From NCBI GenBank assembly GCA_950295325.1, contig OX485808.1, positions 7,566,501 through 7,630,500 on the forward strand: a stretch of 64,000 nucleotides of DNA, read 5' to 3'. Of this stretch, positions 48,301-60,595 are shown piece by piece. Positions within the stretch are counted from its first letter, which is position 1; each line of letters begins with the position of its first letter. The position numbers and the translations under genes are program-made. The notes under the pieces are model-generated. The model searched no databases, was not told the DNA's origin, and worked only from the letters and a program-made list of their open reading frames with translations. The stretch is from Polytrichum commune (taxonomy: Eukaryota > Streptophyta > Polytrichopsida > Polytrichales > Polytrichaceae).

Positions 48301-49031
48301 ATGCAACCCTATATTTGGATTGGTGCACATTGATTCAATGTTAGTTTAATGCGATTGGATCAATGTGAAATTAGAATTGATGTAGGGATCTAGAAACATG
48401 TGATGAAAAGGACAATGAACAATGGTGTCAAGATAGATAAGCAAATTAACAATTATCATTAGCACAATGACATGAAATTGCAGATGCACCTTAGCATTAT
48501 GCTCTTGCGTTAGTTTTAGATGATATTTCAAGAAAACTTTGAACCCTTATAAGCTTTTGCATTGGGAATTCAAATAAGTTGAACATTGGCATAGTGGAAT
48601 CCCCTTCCCATTGCTAATGATCAACATATAAAACTTTTATCAATCCGATAATAATATATAGACTCATCACTTAAATTGATGGTTTTTGCATCATGGAAAG
48701 TCGATGTGCTTAATTTGGCTACGTCTCTTTATTGAACATTGGTTTGATGCGGCTCCAAGAACGGATACGAAAAAGACATGTCTTTAAAAGAGGTTGGAAT
48801 ACGTGCTCAAAATATGATAATTGATTAAATGGAAGAGTCAACAGAATTGGAGGACCTATATGACCATTTGATGAGCATGAGATTCTTCACTTTTTATAAT
48901 GAACGAGATATTCAAGTGAGCTCAAAAATGATGAGAAAATGGGCTAAGACTTTGACTTGGATTTGTTAACCATCTTGTACTCGTTGCATGTTTCATATCT
49001 TAGGATAAAGTTGCAAAACATAACCATTTAA
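45355..49031. other. Intergenic stretch with decayed repeats
   Basis: No supported gene. 45540-45830 holds further TTAGTGT motifs, probably remnants of the preceding MITE type. 48741-49020 matches 5829-6126. Confidence 0.35.
48741..49020 (+). repeat. Decayed dispersed repeat, copy 2 (partner near 5.8 kb)
   Basis: Aligns with 5829-6126 at both ends (TGGTTTGATGCGGCTCCAAG; AAAAATGATGAGAAAATGGG). Broken translation gives MMRKWAKTLTW, similar to the other copy's KMIKKW. It ends right at the left edge of the following Harbinger-like composite. Confidence 0.4.
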
Positions 49032-49531
49032 GGGTCACTTCACACACGAGGCTGTGCGCCCGTGACCACTTCAAACACTCCAAGAGGTGGTTTTTGAAAG
49101 TAGTCCAAGTGACCATGAAACACGATCCATTCGATGCCATGTAGGAGTCCATGTAGGAGTCCATGTAGACTTTACATCCATCTTGCATTCACATACTCCA
49201 TTGGTCCCTCAAGCGTAGTGTGAAGCGAACTTGGACCGGCTCTGCCTTTTTCACCAATGAGAGTGCTTGAAATGTAATGGTCACGGGCTCTTAATCTCAT
49301 GTGTGAAGTGGCCCTTATTCTATTTCGTCATGTGTGAGGACCTGCATGAATAGAAATTCATTGAAATAGCATTTGGTTGAGGGCTTGGTCACATATGGCT
49401 TCACACTACACTTGAGGATCCGTGGCCACACTACACGATTTTGGAGGTGTGTTAGGACGCTCTTTGGACACTTTCGTTTGGGCTCTCACAATTTCACGGT
49501 CACGGCTCTTGGCTCATGTGTGAAGTGGCCC
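49032..49531. mobile_element. Rearranged Harbinger-like MITE
   Basis: 49032-49314 has both inverted ends (GGGTCACTTCACACACGAG on the left; TGTGTGAAGTGGCCC on the right) and matches the right half of the 23310 element. 49315-49531 is the left half of that element in inverted orientation, ending GTGTGAAGTGGCCC. The result is three terminal repeats in one block. A short GTAGGAGTCCAT duplication is visible near 49140. Confidence 0.8.
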
Positions 49532-51243
49532 AAAAACCTCTCTTCCTTAGAAAGGAGAGAAAACAAGTCTAAAATAGGAAGTATTTTGGGTAAATTGTCC
49601 CCCCGGCCAAAAGAAGACGTTTGACTCCACAGTAAGCTATTGACATGTCTATTTTGATTTTGCAATTTAACGATTTGTTTCCATGTTTCAAAATAGAATT
49701 GTACTCGTAGTCTTCCTCTTTAACCAAGTTCGTTCCTCGACCTATATATACAACACCATCTTAATAGTATCCAAGTGGTGTGTACTGTACAATATTGTAG
49801 CATTAGCACACTTACAAATCAAGTCTTCATTGAAGGACGTGCCAACGCCTATTATCGTGATTAATCTATAATCAAGCTCAGATTAGGAGTCTCGGGCCCT
49901 AAAAAGGTCAAAAGTCAAATTGCTCCATTTGACCCAGAAAACACCCTAAGTTCATGACACGTACGAGGCTACGAGCGAGCTAGCTAGGGGTGGATTCTCC
50001 TCCCATTTGATTCTAACTTTTAATAAATAACGACTTAGAGTATTCTCAAATATCTCCTTGAGATCTCATCCGCAGATATCCAAGCCCAATTATAGTGAGT
50101 GATTGAATGTTTTCTTGAGTTATTTTAATCCACACACACATTTGTAGGGACGCAATAGACAAGGCTTGGTCGAGAACTTGGGTGTGTTCTTGTTGGTGCG
50201 TTGATGGGAACCGTCAAAAGGGTCGTCTCCTCCGGCGATTGCCAAGCTTTGCATTTGACCAAAGGACAACCCCGCATCGATCTCCAACAATAATGTGTAC
50301 TAGCTTAGCGAGTGGGGCATGTGCGGATCGAAGGATTGTCCAGTTGTGAGACTCCACTTGACTCCACTCGCGGAGAGCTTCCCATTAACCCCTAAATCCC
50401 CGAGATGCTCAAAACGACCAATTCTTGGTGGATTTTGTTTCCGAATGTGTACCTTTGACTTCTTAGATGGGGGTGAAATTTTTTGTCATCGTTAAGGAAG
50501 TTCATCTGCATCCAACGTCCCAAATTTCACAAGATTTGGACTAAACCTCAACCTTGTGGAATTTTCAACGTCATCCGAAGTCCCAACTTTCATTGGATCT
50601 GGACGAAACCTCGTGATACACTAGGAGATGTGTTCGATAGGAACACAACACTCGTGTGTACTTGGAATGCTATGAAAATTTGCAAGGATTTGGTTTATCT
50701 TATGTTTCTGATATCTGCCGTTGGAATTGGTAGTTGGAGTTTTTGAAGTTACTCAAAAATATTATGTAAGATTGGATGTGAAATAGAGTGCTACACATTG
50801 CAAGGGCTCTCAAAAAAGCACATTTGGTGCAAACATAAAAAGTTCAAGCCTCAAAGGTTCCCAATTTAGTTGGAGATCTTATGCATAAAGTTTCATGTCA
50901 ATCGGGTCTCATCCCGTCATCCATCTGATAATGTCACCTTCAATGGAAGTTATTCCTTTTTTTGCGGGGGGGGGGGGGTGGCAACCATGAAGACTCCCCT
51001 TCCCATGAACCCAATTACTTCGACATGCTTTCTAGTTTTATGAGTTCACTTTGGTTCTTTAAATTTTTTGAAAGAAAAGCTGAAGATTTCATTTAATTGT
51101 TGAGCGATTGCATATGAAGCCCTTCCAATTGTGTTAATACTTGACCTAGAATGTGCCTATATTATGAGCACATAGTCCAATCTCATTGTAACAATTAGTT
51201 TTTGGGTGTGATATCTAAACAAGGCAAATAAATCTTATCTATC
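49532..51243. other. Intergenic stretch, nothing recognised
   Basis: No supported gene. 50505-50620 shows a roughly 65-bp diverged tandem (CAACGTCCCAAATTTCAC and CATCCGAAGTCCCAACTTTC). Homopolymer G runs near 50966 may be hard to sequence. Confidence 0.35.
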
Positions 51244-51263
51244 TATATATATATATATATATA

Positions 51264-51386
51264 TAGAAGATTGAGTAAGCTAATCTAGACGATTTATTTA
51301 TTTAATATATATATGTTGTGCTCTAATTCCAAGGTTCAAAATAACTTCTCAAAAAAATCGTCTAGATTAGCTTACTTAATCTTCTA
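51264..51386. mobile_element. Fold-back element beside a (TA)n tract
   Basis: The left arm starts TAGAAGATTGAGTAAGC and the right arm ends GCTTACTTAATCTTCTA, with arms of about 32 bp around a 60-bp AT-rich middle. It directly follows a (TA)n tract at 51244-51263, a common landing site for TA-targeting MITEs. Total about 123 bp. Confidence 0.7.
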
Positions 51387-54300
51387 GCTTGCTTAAAAGG
51401 ATAGCACTCATACTAGAGGGATTGGCCGCCGGGGGAGAGGAGGGGGGGGGGGGGAATTGTGCCTTTCATTTAAACCAAGAATCATGTGCATTTATGTACT
51501 CTAAAAACCCCTCTACAAAAAGTTTTTTTTTGTAAAATTAAGAAAGACACATACAATTTCAATGATAAAATACAAGTGACAATATTCATTCATATATGGT
51601 CATTAACATAAGTATACAAATATACTTTTGAATAACAATCAACCCCAATCATATATACAATGTAAAACCCTAGCGTGCATCAATAATGACATTGAGGATT
51701 TTTTCATCCAATGTATGTAATTCATGAGCATCTAAACGCCATAGAAGCTAATGAAATTATTGTTTGTAAGTCTATCATCAAATGATTGGTAACATTGTAT
51801 GTCCACTCGTTGTTAGTTTCTTTATGATACCAACATTAGCCGTTCTTCAAATCAATTGCATCCCTATAATGCACCCAATAATTGCCAAAATTTCTACCAT
51901 CTTGTAAATGCTCCCAACTAACCATACCTTAATTGAATATGATTTCTTTGGTCGTCGTCATTGTTATTATTTTTTGGTTTTTTAATTAATTAATTAAACA
52001 ATTTTAGCTTCCGCGGTGTTCAAAAAACATACACCACAATCACAATCAAGATTTGACACAGTATCATGATTTGTCATGGTCAAGGAGTTTAGTCTTTGTG
52101 CATAATGTGTTAGTTTTCATCTAACTTAATTGAATTTCATATAGAGTAAAAAAATTGCCATTCAATTGACTAACTAGAATCCCCAACCTCTACATAAGCT
52201 ACAATAGACTTCACATTAGATTGAGAGGGTATTTGAACACTTTCATGTTCATCATTATCATCCTAGTTTCATCCCAAACTAGAACCTCGTGGTGTAAAAT
52301 CTAGTTACACTAGCATGCAAATAAAAATGTTATATTCCTTCAAAGGTCCTCCATACATGTACATAACTATGAGTTATAATTTGTGTAACATATGTATATG
52401 TTCTACAACAAAATGTTGATTAGTACTCCTTTTGTGCACTCGCATATAGCCTTATGTGTTCAGTATTGTGTGCCCTTTGGGAGGATTGCTCAAACCTTAA
52501 TACCTATAGGTTTTGATTGATTTATCCCAACTTCATTCAAGATGTTTGATGTTTATTCCAAGTTCAAATTGTTTGTGAATTTAAGGATTTTTCTTAGCTA
52601 CAATGGCGTGTTCACCTCCAACTACATGGGTACTACAAATCCTTAGCCCTTGCAAAGGCCTTCTACATCTTCCATATATGTCATAAGCCTTGATTTCTAC
52701 ATATTAGCTGCTCTACACATATATTTTAGTTTAGGTTTTTGCTATGGGTTAAAACAAAACAACAAACAACCTAGGAAACTAGATCACAAGGACCATTGGT
52801 ATAGTGTCTATAAGGATTAATGTCACATTGGTTTAAGAAATTTTATAACAATATGAGATTCTTTCCTGTAGATTTCCATTTTAAAAGGTTCATTACCCAT
52901 TCTTTACCCTCTTAAAGTTCATTTGGGCATTTCTCAATGATGTGTGAGTTTGTTTTATTTGACGACTCCTATAAACTTAATGACATGCTTCTACATCAAT
53001 TGTGAAGCTTTTTTGACTTCGGCAATAATAATTGTATTGGCCATAGTCTTCCAAAGGATTCATATCCGTTCAGGGTTAGTAATTGTTCCTTAATTAAAAT
53101 AATCTTTCATCAAGTCCAAACCCAAATCAAATTACCTCTTCATTTCTTTATCTTCAATTGGTTCCAATTGAGAATTCACTTATCTTGTTTTCTTCATTGC
53201 CACACAACACAAGGGCTTGCTCAATTTTTGCATTATCTCCAAAGCAAAATATAGGTTTGTAGTCTATAGCCATTCAATCATGAGCTGACTAGCTTTAATG
53301 CTTAGCCTAACCTAATTCAAATCATCACACACAATCTTGTTACAATCATTCAAGTATGTTCTTTGTCAACAAAACTATACGCCAACTAAACATCATCATG
53401 ATTGTTACCCTTCTCTCAATCTCATGACTCACTATCCTATCATAAACAACCCATCACTTTTGTTATAGGCTTATCGCCCTAACAACTTTATGGTAATCTC
53501 CTCTCTCATCATTCCTCAATTACTAACTTCACTCCATCTCTCTTCTTTCGTGGCTTGCTCTCTAGCTATGCTCTATCTCAATCCTCTCTTGCATCAACCT
53601 CTCATCTTCTAACCATACTTTTGTGCTTATGAGTTGTTGCTGCACATTACTTCTTTGTATCTCCAACCCTCATTCTCATCTATTTTAAAGCTATTATGCC
53701 TATCTCTCAAGTTATTGATCTCAAAGTATCTCAAGCTACTAACTTTCCCTTGACATGGCTCTATCACTCCTACAAATTGTCTTCCAATGTCACTAGGTCT
53801 CACTTGGTTGTGATTTTGAGATATGTCAATGCCTCAAACTATTGCTTTCTAATCCATGTCGGTTTAGGCTATAGTTAGTATTTATCAAGAAGTTCCTATT
53901 CTACTCTTGGTTCATAATGTGACTCTAGACTCTTGATTCAAACCATGTTCCTTTCACATGAAAGGCTATAGCCTCTTCCAATTCTTGTTTATCACATGAC
54001 CTTGAGCATAACAACATTGATTCATTCCAACAACTCCTCTCACATTTAATTCATTCCACTCACTGGATTCTTACATTTGCTTCACCTTCTTCATTCACAT
54101 TGTACCCTCTCCATTCACTGAAATCTTACATAATCAAGACATGCATCCAACAAAATACTCACTCGTTTAGACCACAAGGCCACACACACAAATTATCATC
54201 CTTTACATACATCGAACACGAAACCAACAACCCTTACTCAAAATCTCTTACTACTATTTCACTATCTTTGTGCACACTCTCCTATCACATGCGGTAATGT

Positions 54301-55053
54301 CACTCACTCTAATTCTTTGTCTATCTATAAAAAAAAAATCTCTTGCTTATAGCCTATTGCTATGCAACTATGGCCTTAGCAAATATAACGAAAAATGTTG
54401 TTGTCTTCAGGTGATAGTCTTCTTATCCCTTCGGAGGCTGAAAGTAGTTACAACCTCCCAAAACTACCTTTCCCAGACTATAGCCTTTTTGACTCACTCC
54501 AAAATGTCTTTCATCTAATTTATCATCTATTAAATATTTTCCTACTTGCTAAAATGCAGTGGCCCAAAAATTTGTTTTACAAAAACCAAGAGCTGTGACC
54601 ATGAAATGCTAGAGATGCTTGAAAATCATCCAAAGGTTGTACCATTGGAACTAGAAACTCAATCTTGCAATTGATGTACCCTCAAGCTTAATGTGAGTGA
54701 AAGTAGACGACATTGAGGGACCGGAACATTGTATGTAGACACATCTATATAGTAGTCCCTATATCTATATAACTTCTCACATTGCCACCTCATGTAGTTT
54801 CAACTCTAAAGGTGTGAGCATTCTAAAATAGAAAAAAATATTATTATTATTTCTATCAAATTTTTTTCAAGGCTAGAAAGTAAGGACTTGTGAAGAAAAC
54901 TTGTTGATCTCAAAATTTGGAATTCTTTTCTCAAGGGTTTTGTGTTTCCATTGCATAACCTAGTTGCACGTGGATTTTAAGCACATAAATAAATAATAGA
55001 TCATAATTATTTTTTCAACCCAAATTCTTATCATAGGTAATCCCGGAGGCTAA
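51387..55053. other. Intergenic stretch, nothing recognised
   Basis: No supported gene in 3.7 kb of AT-rich sequence, which is pyrimidine-rich between 53.4 and 54.5 kb. Small ORFs lack motifs. Confidence 0.35.
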
Positions 55054-55195
55054 GGGTGAGTTTTCATGTAGCTTGATCACCCACCAAATTTTGGTGGGAA
55101 TAAGGACAAATGTAGATGGAATTTGGTGGGGTGGTATTTGTATGTGCGAACCAACTATTGCTATATCAAGTGTTTATATTTTTGTATGTGTTAAC
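55054..55195. mobile_element. Left end of a Harbinger-like MITE, split by a hAT element
   Basis: Starts TAA|GGGTGAGTTTTCATGTAG, matching the terminal repeats of the 60176 element. The hAT-type element at 55196 has landed in it or right beside it. The far end is not clear. Confidence 0.5.
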
Positions 55196-55757
55196 CACGG
55201 GTAGATCACTCTAAGGCATTTTTGTGCACCACGTGCGGCTGGGGGTTTTTTTTGGGGGGGCTATTTACCTTCAAGGGTTGAATTAAAGCCTCCCTATAAT
55301 TACTTAAATTTAAAAAATGGCCCATTTGTTTGCACCCTTTCATTACTTATATTGTCCAAGTCACTGCAATTTTTTGTACTTTATATTCCTTTTAAGTAAT
55401 AAAAGCTAATCTACTTGCTAACGCAATTGACAAGTGTTGAGGGAAAGCATGGAAACAAAGAAGGGTGCAAACAGTAATACCATTGCAAACAAAGTTATGA
55501 AGAAAACATATAGGAGACCATAGCAAACATACTAAACATACATTCTAGGATCCTTATCTTCAGCCCCTATATTAATTTTACAAAAAAATAATGGCCCACG
55601 TTTTATGTCCATCTAACTTACTTATAATGGGATTGTCTACATTTAATGGCCCCTTCATTATTTGGAATTCCTTTATAATTTTTATTTCAAATGATTTTAA
55701 TCCTCTCTATATTATGCCGCACGTCGTTTTTTAAATGCACTAAGTGATCTACCCGTG
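55196..55757 (-). mobile_element. hAT-type MITE 3
   Basis: A 562-bp element with 15-bp perfect ends CACGGGTAGATCACT and an exact target duplication GTGTTAAC at 55188-55195 and 55758-55765. It is the reverse orientation of the first two elements. The middle retains GCAATGGTATTAC and CCATGCTTTCCC blocks (read in reverse) that match the 3' part of the insert in element 2, so it looks like an internal-deletion derivative of an element-2-like ancestor. Confidence 0.93.
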
Positions 55758-55765
55758 GTGTTAAC

Positions 55766-57109
55766 CAACTATTGCATTGGGGTAAAATGCAAGTTGCCTT
55801 TTTATTGCATTATGCATCCAACGTGGTGACTTGCCTTGGTTGTAGTATGGATTTAACTACACATTACTACTATCCAATTGGCTACCTGACCTCCCAATGG
55901 GTTGCATGAATTGAAGTGGCCCATTTTTGGGCCATGTGCCCAAACCTTTTGGGATAGTATTGGAATCCTTATAGATGCCTTGCAAATGATTTTATAGGAA
56001 ACATTTAGCTTGAGAATACCATCTAATTGTTTTACACAACTTGCAACACTAGAAATACATCTCTTGATGTTTTAATATTTAACACTTAAATAAAAATGTA
56101 TCATTTAGTCCAAATATATGTTTTTGGAAGGGTAAGTGGGATGCCAGTAGGATATATGTTTTAAGACATATATCATGTCTTTTGAGTAAAATTTTATTTA
56201 TTTTTCTATATAAAAAATTCCCTAATTGGATTCACAAGTGCTGAAAATATGCCTGGGTGAATTCAATGAAGAGAACCAAAATGATGTGAATGGCTACTTT
56301 TGAACCCTCCCCCCCCCCCCCTCTTCCATGTTTATATCTATAACTGATATGGGAAAACATGAAAAAAATCACTACAAGTTCAACCTTTTGCAAATTCTAT
56401 GTGGTAGAAAGTTGTATCCATTATGTCTTGTCATTTTTATTTACAAACTTTCATAGGAAAAAATGAGACGTTTTATTTCAAACTAACATGCAAGTTTTGA
56501 AGGTCATTGTCATTCAATTTGGTCAAATTTTGCTTTGTGAAATGAAGAATTGCAAGCAATGAGATCATATCCGGAAACAATCATGCTAAAAATGATATTG
56601 GTAGATGTAAATAGGGGGTACTAGAATTTGGTTTTCCACTTACGTCATTTTGATTCTCACATTGTCTTTTGAGAAATCAAGTGAGTTAAGACTTATGTTT
56701 GTGAAAGATAGTCATGCAATTAAAACCTTGATTGGACTTTCTATAAGGCACTATTGCTCGGTCAAATGATTAAGGATGTATAGAAACTAGCTTGGACCCA
56801 TGCTCGTGGCTTGTGCACCCATGCATATAATTGAATATTGCATATGAACCCAATCCCATCCCAGGGTTGACACTTATTGTGACTTACGGGAACCACAGAT
56901 TTATAATGGTTTAGGAGAAGGGCTCTTAGTACCTAAATTGGGGGTTATAAGAGAGCCTTTGTAAAATCCCCTTGGGGAGGTGTCTTGCTAATAGCAATGG
57001 AAATGAAGGCTTCTTGATGGTTATGGTTTGGTACCCCTTCTGTAGTAGGAAAATTGGATCCCCCCCTTTGGATTGTATTACGAGCAGTGGATAGAAAAAT
57101 CCTTGTGAA
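55766..57109. other. Intergenic stretch, nothing recognised
   Basis: No supported gene. A C-rich run lies near 56310. Confidence 0.35.
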
Positions 57110-57260
57110 AGTAGAACAAGGGAGTATAGGTAAGGACATGCTTGGCAATAGCTTCCAGAATGCTCCTGGTAGGACGAGATTGGACATGCAATTAAGGAAA
57201 AGCTCGACAAGAGCTTCTAGAATGCTCTTGGTAGGACCAAATTGAGAGTATTGATAAGGA
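57110..57260. repeat. Short diverged tandem, about 65-bp units
   Basis: AGCTTCCAGAATGCTCCTGGTAGGA (57149-57173; one run given in part) and AGCTTCTAGAATGCTCTTGG (from 57210) show two units, with a possible third after 57250. Minus-strand ORFs over them are by-products. Confidence 0.55.
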
Positions 57261-60172
57261 TAAGCTTTGGCAGTGATTCCCAATGTGCTCACAATATAGA
57301 CTAAGAAGGCAAGTAGAGTTATGGTCAAACATTGTAGGATCGCCTATACAACTTAGTAGGACACATGGCCGACCGAAAAAGATGATTGGTTTTCCAACCA
57401 ACAACCCTACTAATTGGAACCAATCATAGGACGTATATTGATCAGAGTGAGGCCCAAAGTAGCATAAGAGAGAAAGCAATTTAGGGGGGTAGGCTATTTG
57501 GTTAGGATACCAAAATACTAGCATCCTAAAGTAGGACAAAGTAGCACAACTAGGAAGGGTATGATATAACCATGAGAGTTGGTGGCCAAACTACCCACCA
57601 ACAATGGCCAATTCTAGTTGGTTTCCCAATCAAAGCCAAATTTTGGTTTTAAAAAATAAATCAAAAACCATCTCAAATTGCATAGCCAATAATTTATTGC
57701 AATGTGGTTTAGCATCAAAACAATTTCACGACAATTCAAAACAAACATGCACAAAATAGTAGGCACTTAAGGACAACATGAAGTGTTTTTGTTGCAAAAC
57801 CATAGACCGATAATATATGATTTATACCATGATATCTTTGAGAAATATAAAATTAATCTAATGGAATTTTTAACAAGCTACATTATCTTGAACTCAAAGT
57901 TACATATTGTGTGGGGCCTATTTTATTCTGAAACCGGCCCAATTTATTTGATACCATCCATAAAAAATGACCCTATCTTTGGCCGCACATTGTCTCTAAT
58001 TTTCACGAGAGCCCCATGACTTGCTATCATGCCCCCACTTTAGGGAATATTTTTAGTTTTCTTTTCTTTTTAATTTTCTTACTTTGTCCTATCACTCATG
58101 CCATGTCACCAACTTAGCTCCATGCCCATCACCTTCCCATTGTTTTCCCATCATGTATATCATGCGCACTTGGAATGCCCTACCGTTCCAACTTTTTTCC
58201 CTCTTTCTTTTGTCACATGTTTATTTGAGATTTTGTTTTTTACATGTGACTCTTTTTCTTTGGAAAGCTTATTGGACATGTATTCATCTTTTGTAGACCA
58301 CCACCACTATCATCATTGTGTTGTTTATTGTATATAGATGCATATAAAACTATAATTACTTCAAATTTGATACATAACCCATAATCACCCTTATGAATGG
58401 CGAAAACAATTTCACTCACAAACTTAGTGTTTCTCACCAAACTACCATATTTCTTGAGTAGTAACCATATATGGTCATCAATGAGTGTCCTAGTTTGGCA
58501 CATCAAAAGTGTTCATAAGGTCTCCATATCCTAAGGATACGTAAGAGATTCCAACTCTTGATATATCATGATTTAGTTTTAATATTGAAAATTGTTCACA
58601 CAAATTACAACGAGTTTCTATGAAAATTACAGCCTTATGCATGTGATCCTAAAATGAATGACAACAATCTTGTGTCATAAAGTGCTTACTTCTAGACTTT
58701 AAGGGGGGGGGGGGGGGGAGGGGAGGAGAGTAGCATTGCTCTTCAACATTTATGTGAGTCCAAAAATAGGGACTGGTATAGGTCTAAAACATAGCCATTG
58801 TAGTCTCTTGAGAGGAATAAATGTGAGGAATAGATGTTAATTAGTATCCATCTTGATCATGAAATTGGGTAAGTGGGGGTGTAATTATATGGTGGGTGTT
58901 TGTGTGAATACATATCTTTGTCCTGGTTGCATTCTGGAATATTTAGAGTAAGGTGGGGAATTGCTACGCTTGGACGAATATATTGTTGATCTTGTGATTG
59001 TGATGTGTCTTGGGTGGAAATAAGTTTAGTGCATATGGCTTGTTGTTTAGGGCTTGTAGTAAATTGTGTTCGTAATAATATGTTGTCGGGGTTTAGAAGG
59101 TGGGTTTGGGTGATCCATTAGGTGTAGGTATTGATGGGAGTGTTACATGAAAGTGTGCTTAAATGAGGTTATTGCTTAAGATATATAGGTATGCCAAGTT
59201 GGGGGGAATGTGTTGTTCTGTTTGTGGATTTTGTTGAAGTGGTGTAGGTGGTGGTCTATGGTGGGGTGATGTTGTTGTAGATTGTTGGTGAAGACAACAA
59301 AGGTTTGTAGGAGGGCATACATTTATTATTTTGGATTTGGTGTGATAGTTTAGTTGGAATTCTTGGAGGGTGAGTATTCTAGTGCTTGTGAGGGTCTTGT
59401 ATTTAAGGGGGGTGCTATGATGTTGAAGGTGGAGAGTTTGTTGAGGAATTTTGTGGTGTTGGCTTCCCTCAAGGTATTAACCACAATAATTTTATAATCA
59501 AGGGGTTCATTGATCTCAAACCTCAAGGGTCTTAAACCAAAATGAGATTCCAATAAAGTGGTGGTTTCAATGATTGGCCAAGGCTAGATGCCCACCTCTT
59601 GGGTTGGGCCTCCATCACTATTACCAAAGTAAATGGGGTATAGTAAAGATCTAATCCTCGTAGGTTTGTGGTAAATGCATCTCAAGTGGGCCCCTTAGAC
59701 ATATTTAGGCCTATGATACTAACTCCTAGTTTAATGAACTAAAAAAACATACATACATGTTTTAACAAAATTGATTACATATTCCCCTTGGGTAATTGTG
59801 GTGGGGCCTAGTTCAAAGAGGTGGACCTCATTGATCTTAGACCACATCTAGTGCTGACCTCATTGATCTTAGATCAATTATCCTTGCGTAAAAAGTGGCG
59901 AGTTGGAAAGCTATAGCCATTTCTTTAATTAGTCTATGATATTCTCATTTCAAATCTTCCATTATATATCAAATTAAATATATCCTAGAAGAACATGTTC
60001 TTTCACATGCCTCAATTTAATGAATAATGTATAGTTTGACATGATTTCCTTTCATTTGAGAAAATATAGTGTGCTGAAATCTACATCCGAGAAGACCAAT
60101 CATACAACCATGCACCCAAATAACCATCAACACTCTCGAACAAATTGATACAAACGCCAACTTCTTGAGGAA
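57261..60172. other. Intergenic stretch, nothing recognised
   Basis: No supported gene. A long G homopolymer lies near 58703. 59815-59880 holds a short direct repeat of GACCTCATTGATCTTAGA. Confidence 0.35.
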
Positions 60173-60175
60173 TAA

Positions 60176-60592
60176 GAGTAAGTTTCCATGTAGGCCATTT
60201 GCCCCACCAGATTCTAGTGCGCATAAGGACAAATTAGTCCAAATGTAAAGGGAATCTAATGGAATAGGGTTCGTACGTGCCAACTAGCTACTCTCATCTT
60301 CTCAAATCCGGGTCCACTTACTAACCTCCTCCTCCCAATTACCAATAATGGAATTCTAAACCAACATTGGTTCCTTTGAGTCTGCAACCGGTCTTAATCC
60401 TTTGGTGACCGGCACCTGTAATGTGAAGAGTCTTTAGTGAACACATGGAAGTCTAGTAGCCCGTGTTCATGGTCCTACACATTCTAATGGACCGCTAGAA
60501 TGTGGTTGGATAATGATTTGTGCTTAACTACATGCGAACACCTTTGATTATCTAAAATCTAGTGGGCAAGTGGCCTACATGGAAACTCGCCC
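60176..60592. mobile_element. PIF/Harbinger-like MITE, TAA target
   Basis: A 417-bp element with imperfect inverted ends sharing AGTTTCCATGTAGGCCA(T/C)TTGCCC, flanked by TAA at 60173-60175 and 60593-60595. No coding capacity. The end sequence is shared with 55054. Confidence 0.8.
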
Positions 60593-60595
60593 TAA

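Noticed and set aside
49880-50420. Possible retrotransposon LTR
   Set aside because: Less AT-rich than its surroundings, but no paired copy, primer binding site or polypurine tract was found in the window.
50960-58720. Long G or C homopolymers (near 50966, 51445, 56310, 58703) as functional sites
   Set aside because: Single-base runs without flanking symmetry or gene context; may include sequencing length errors.
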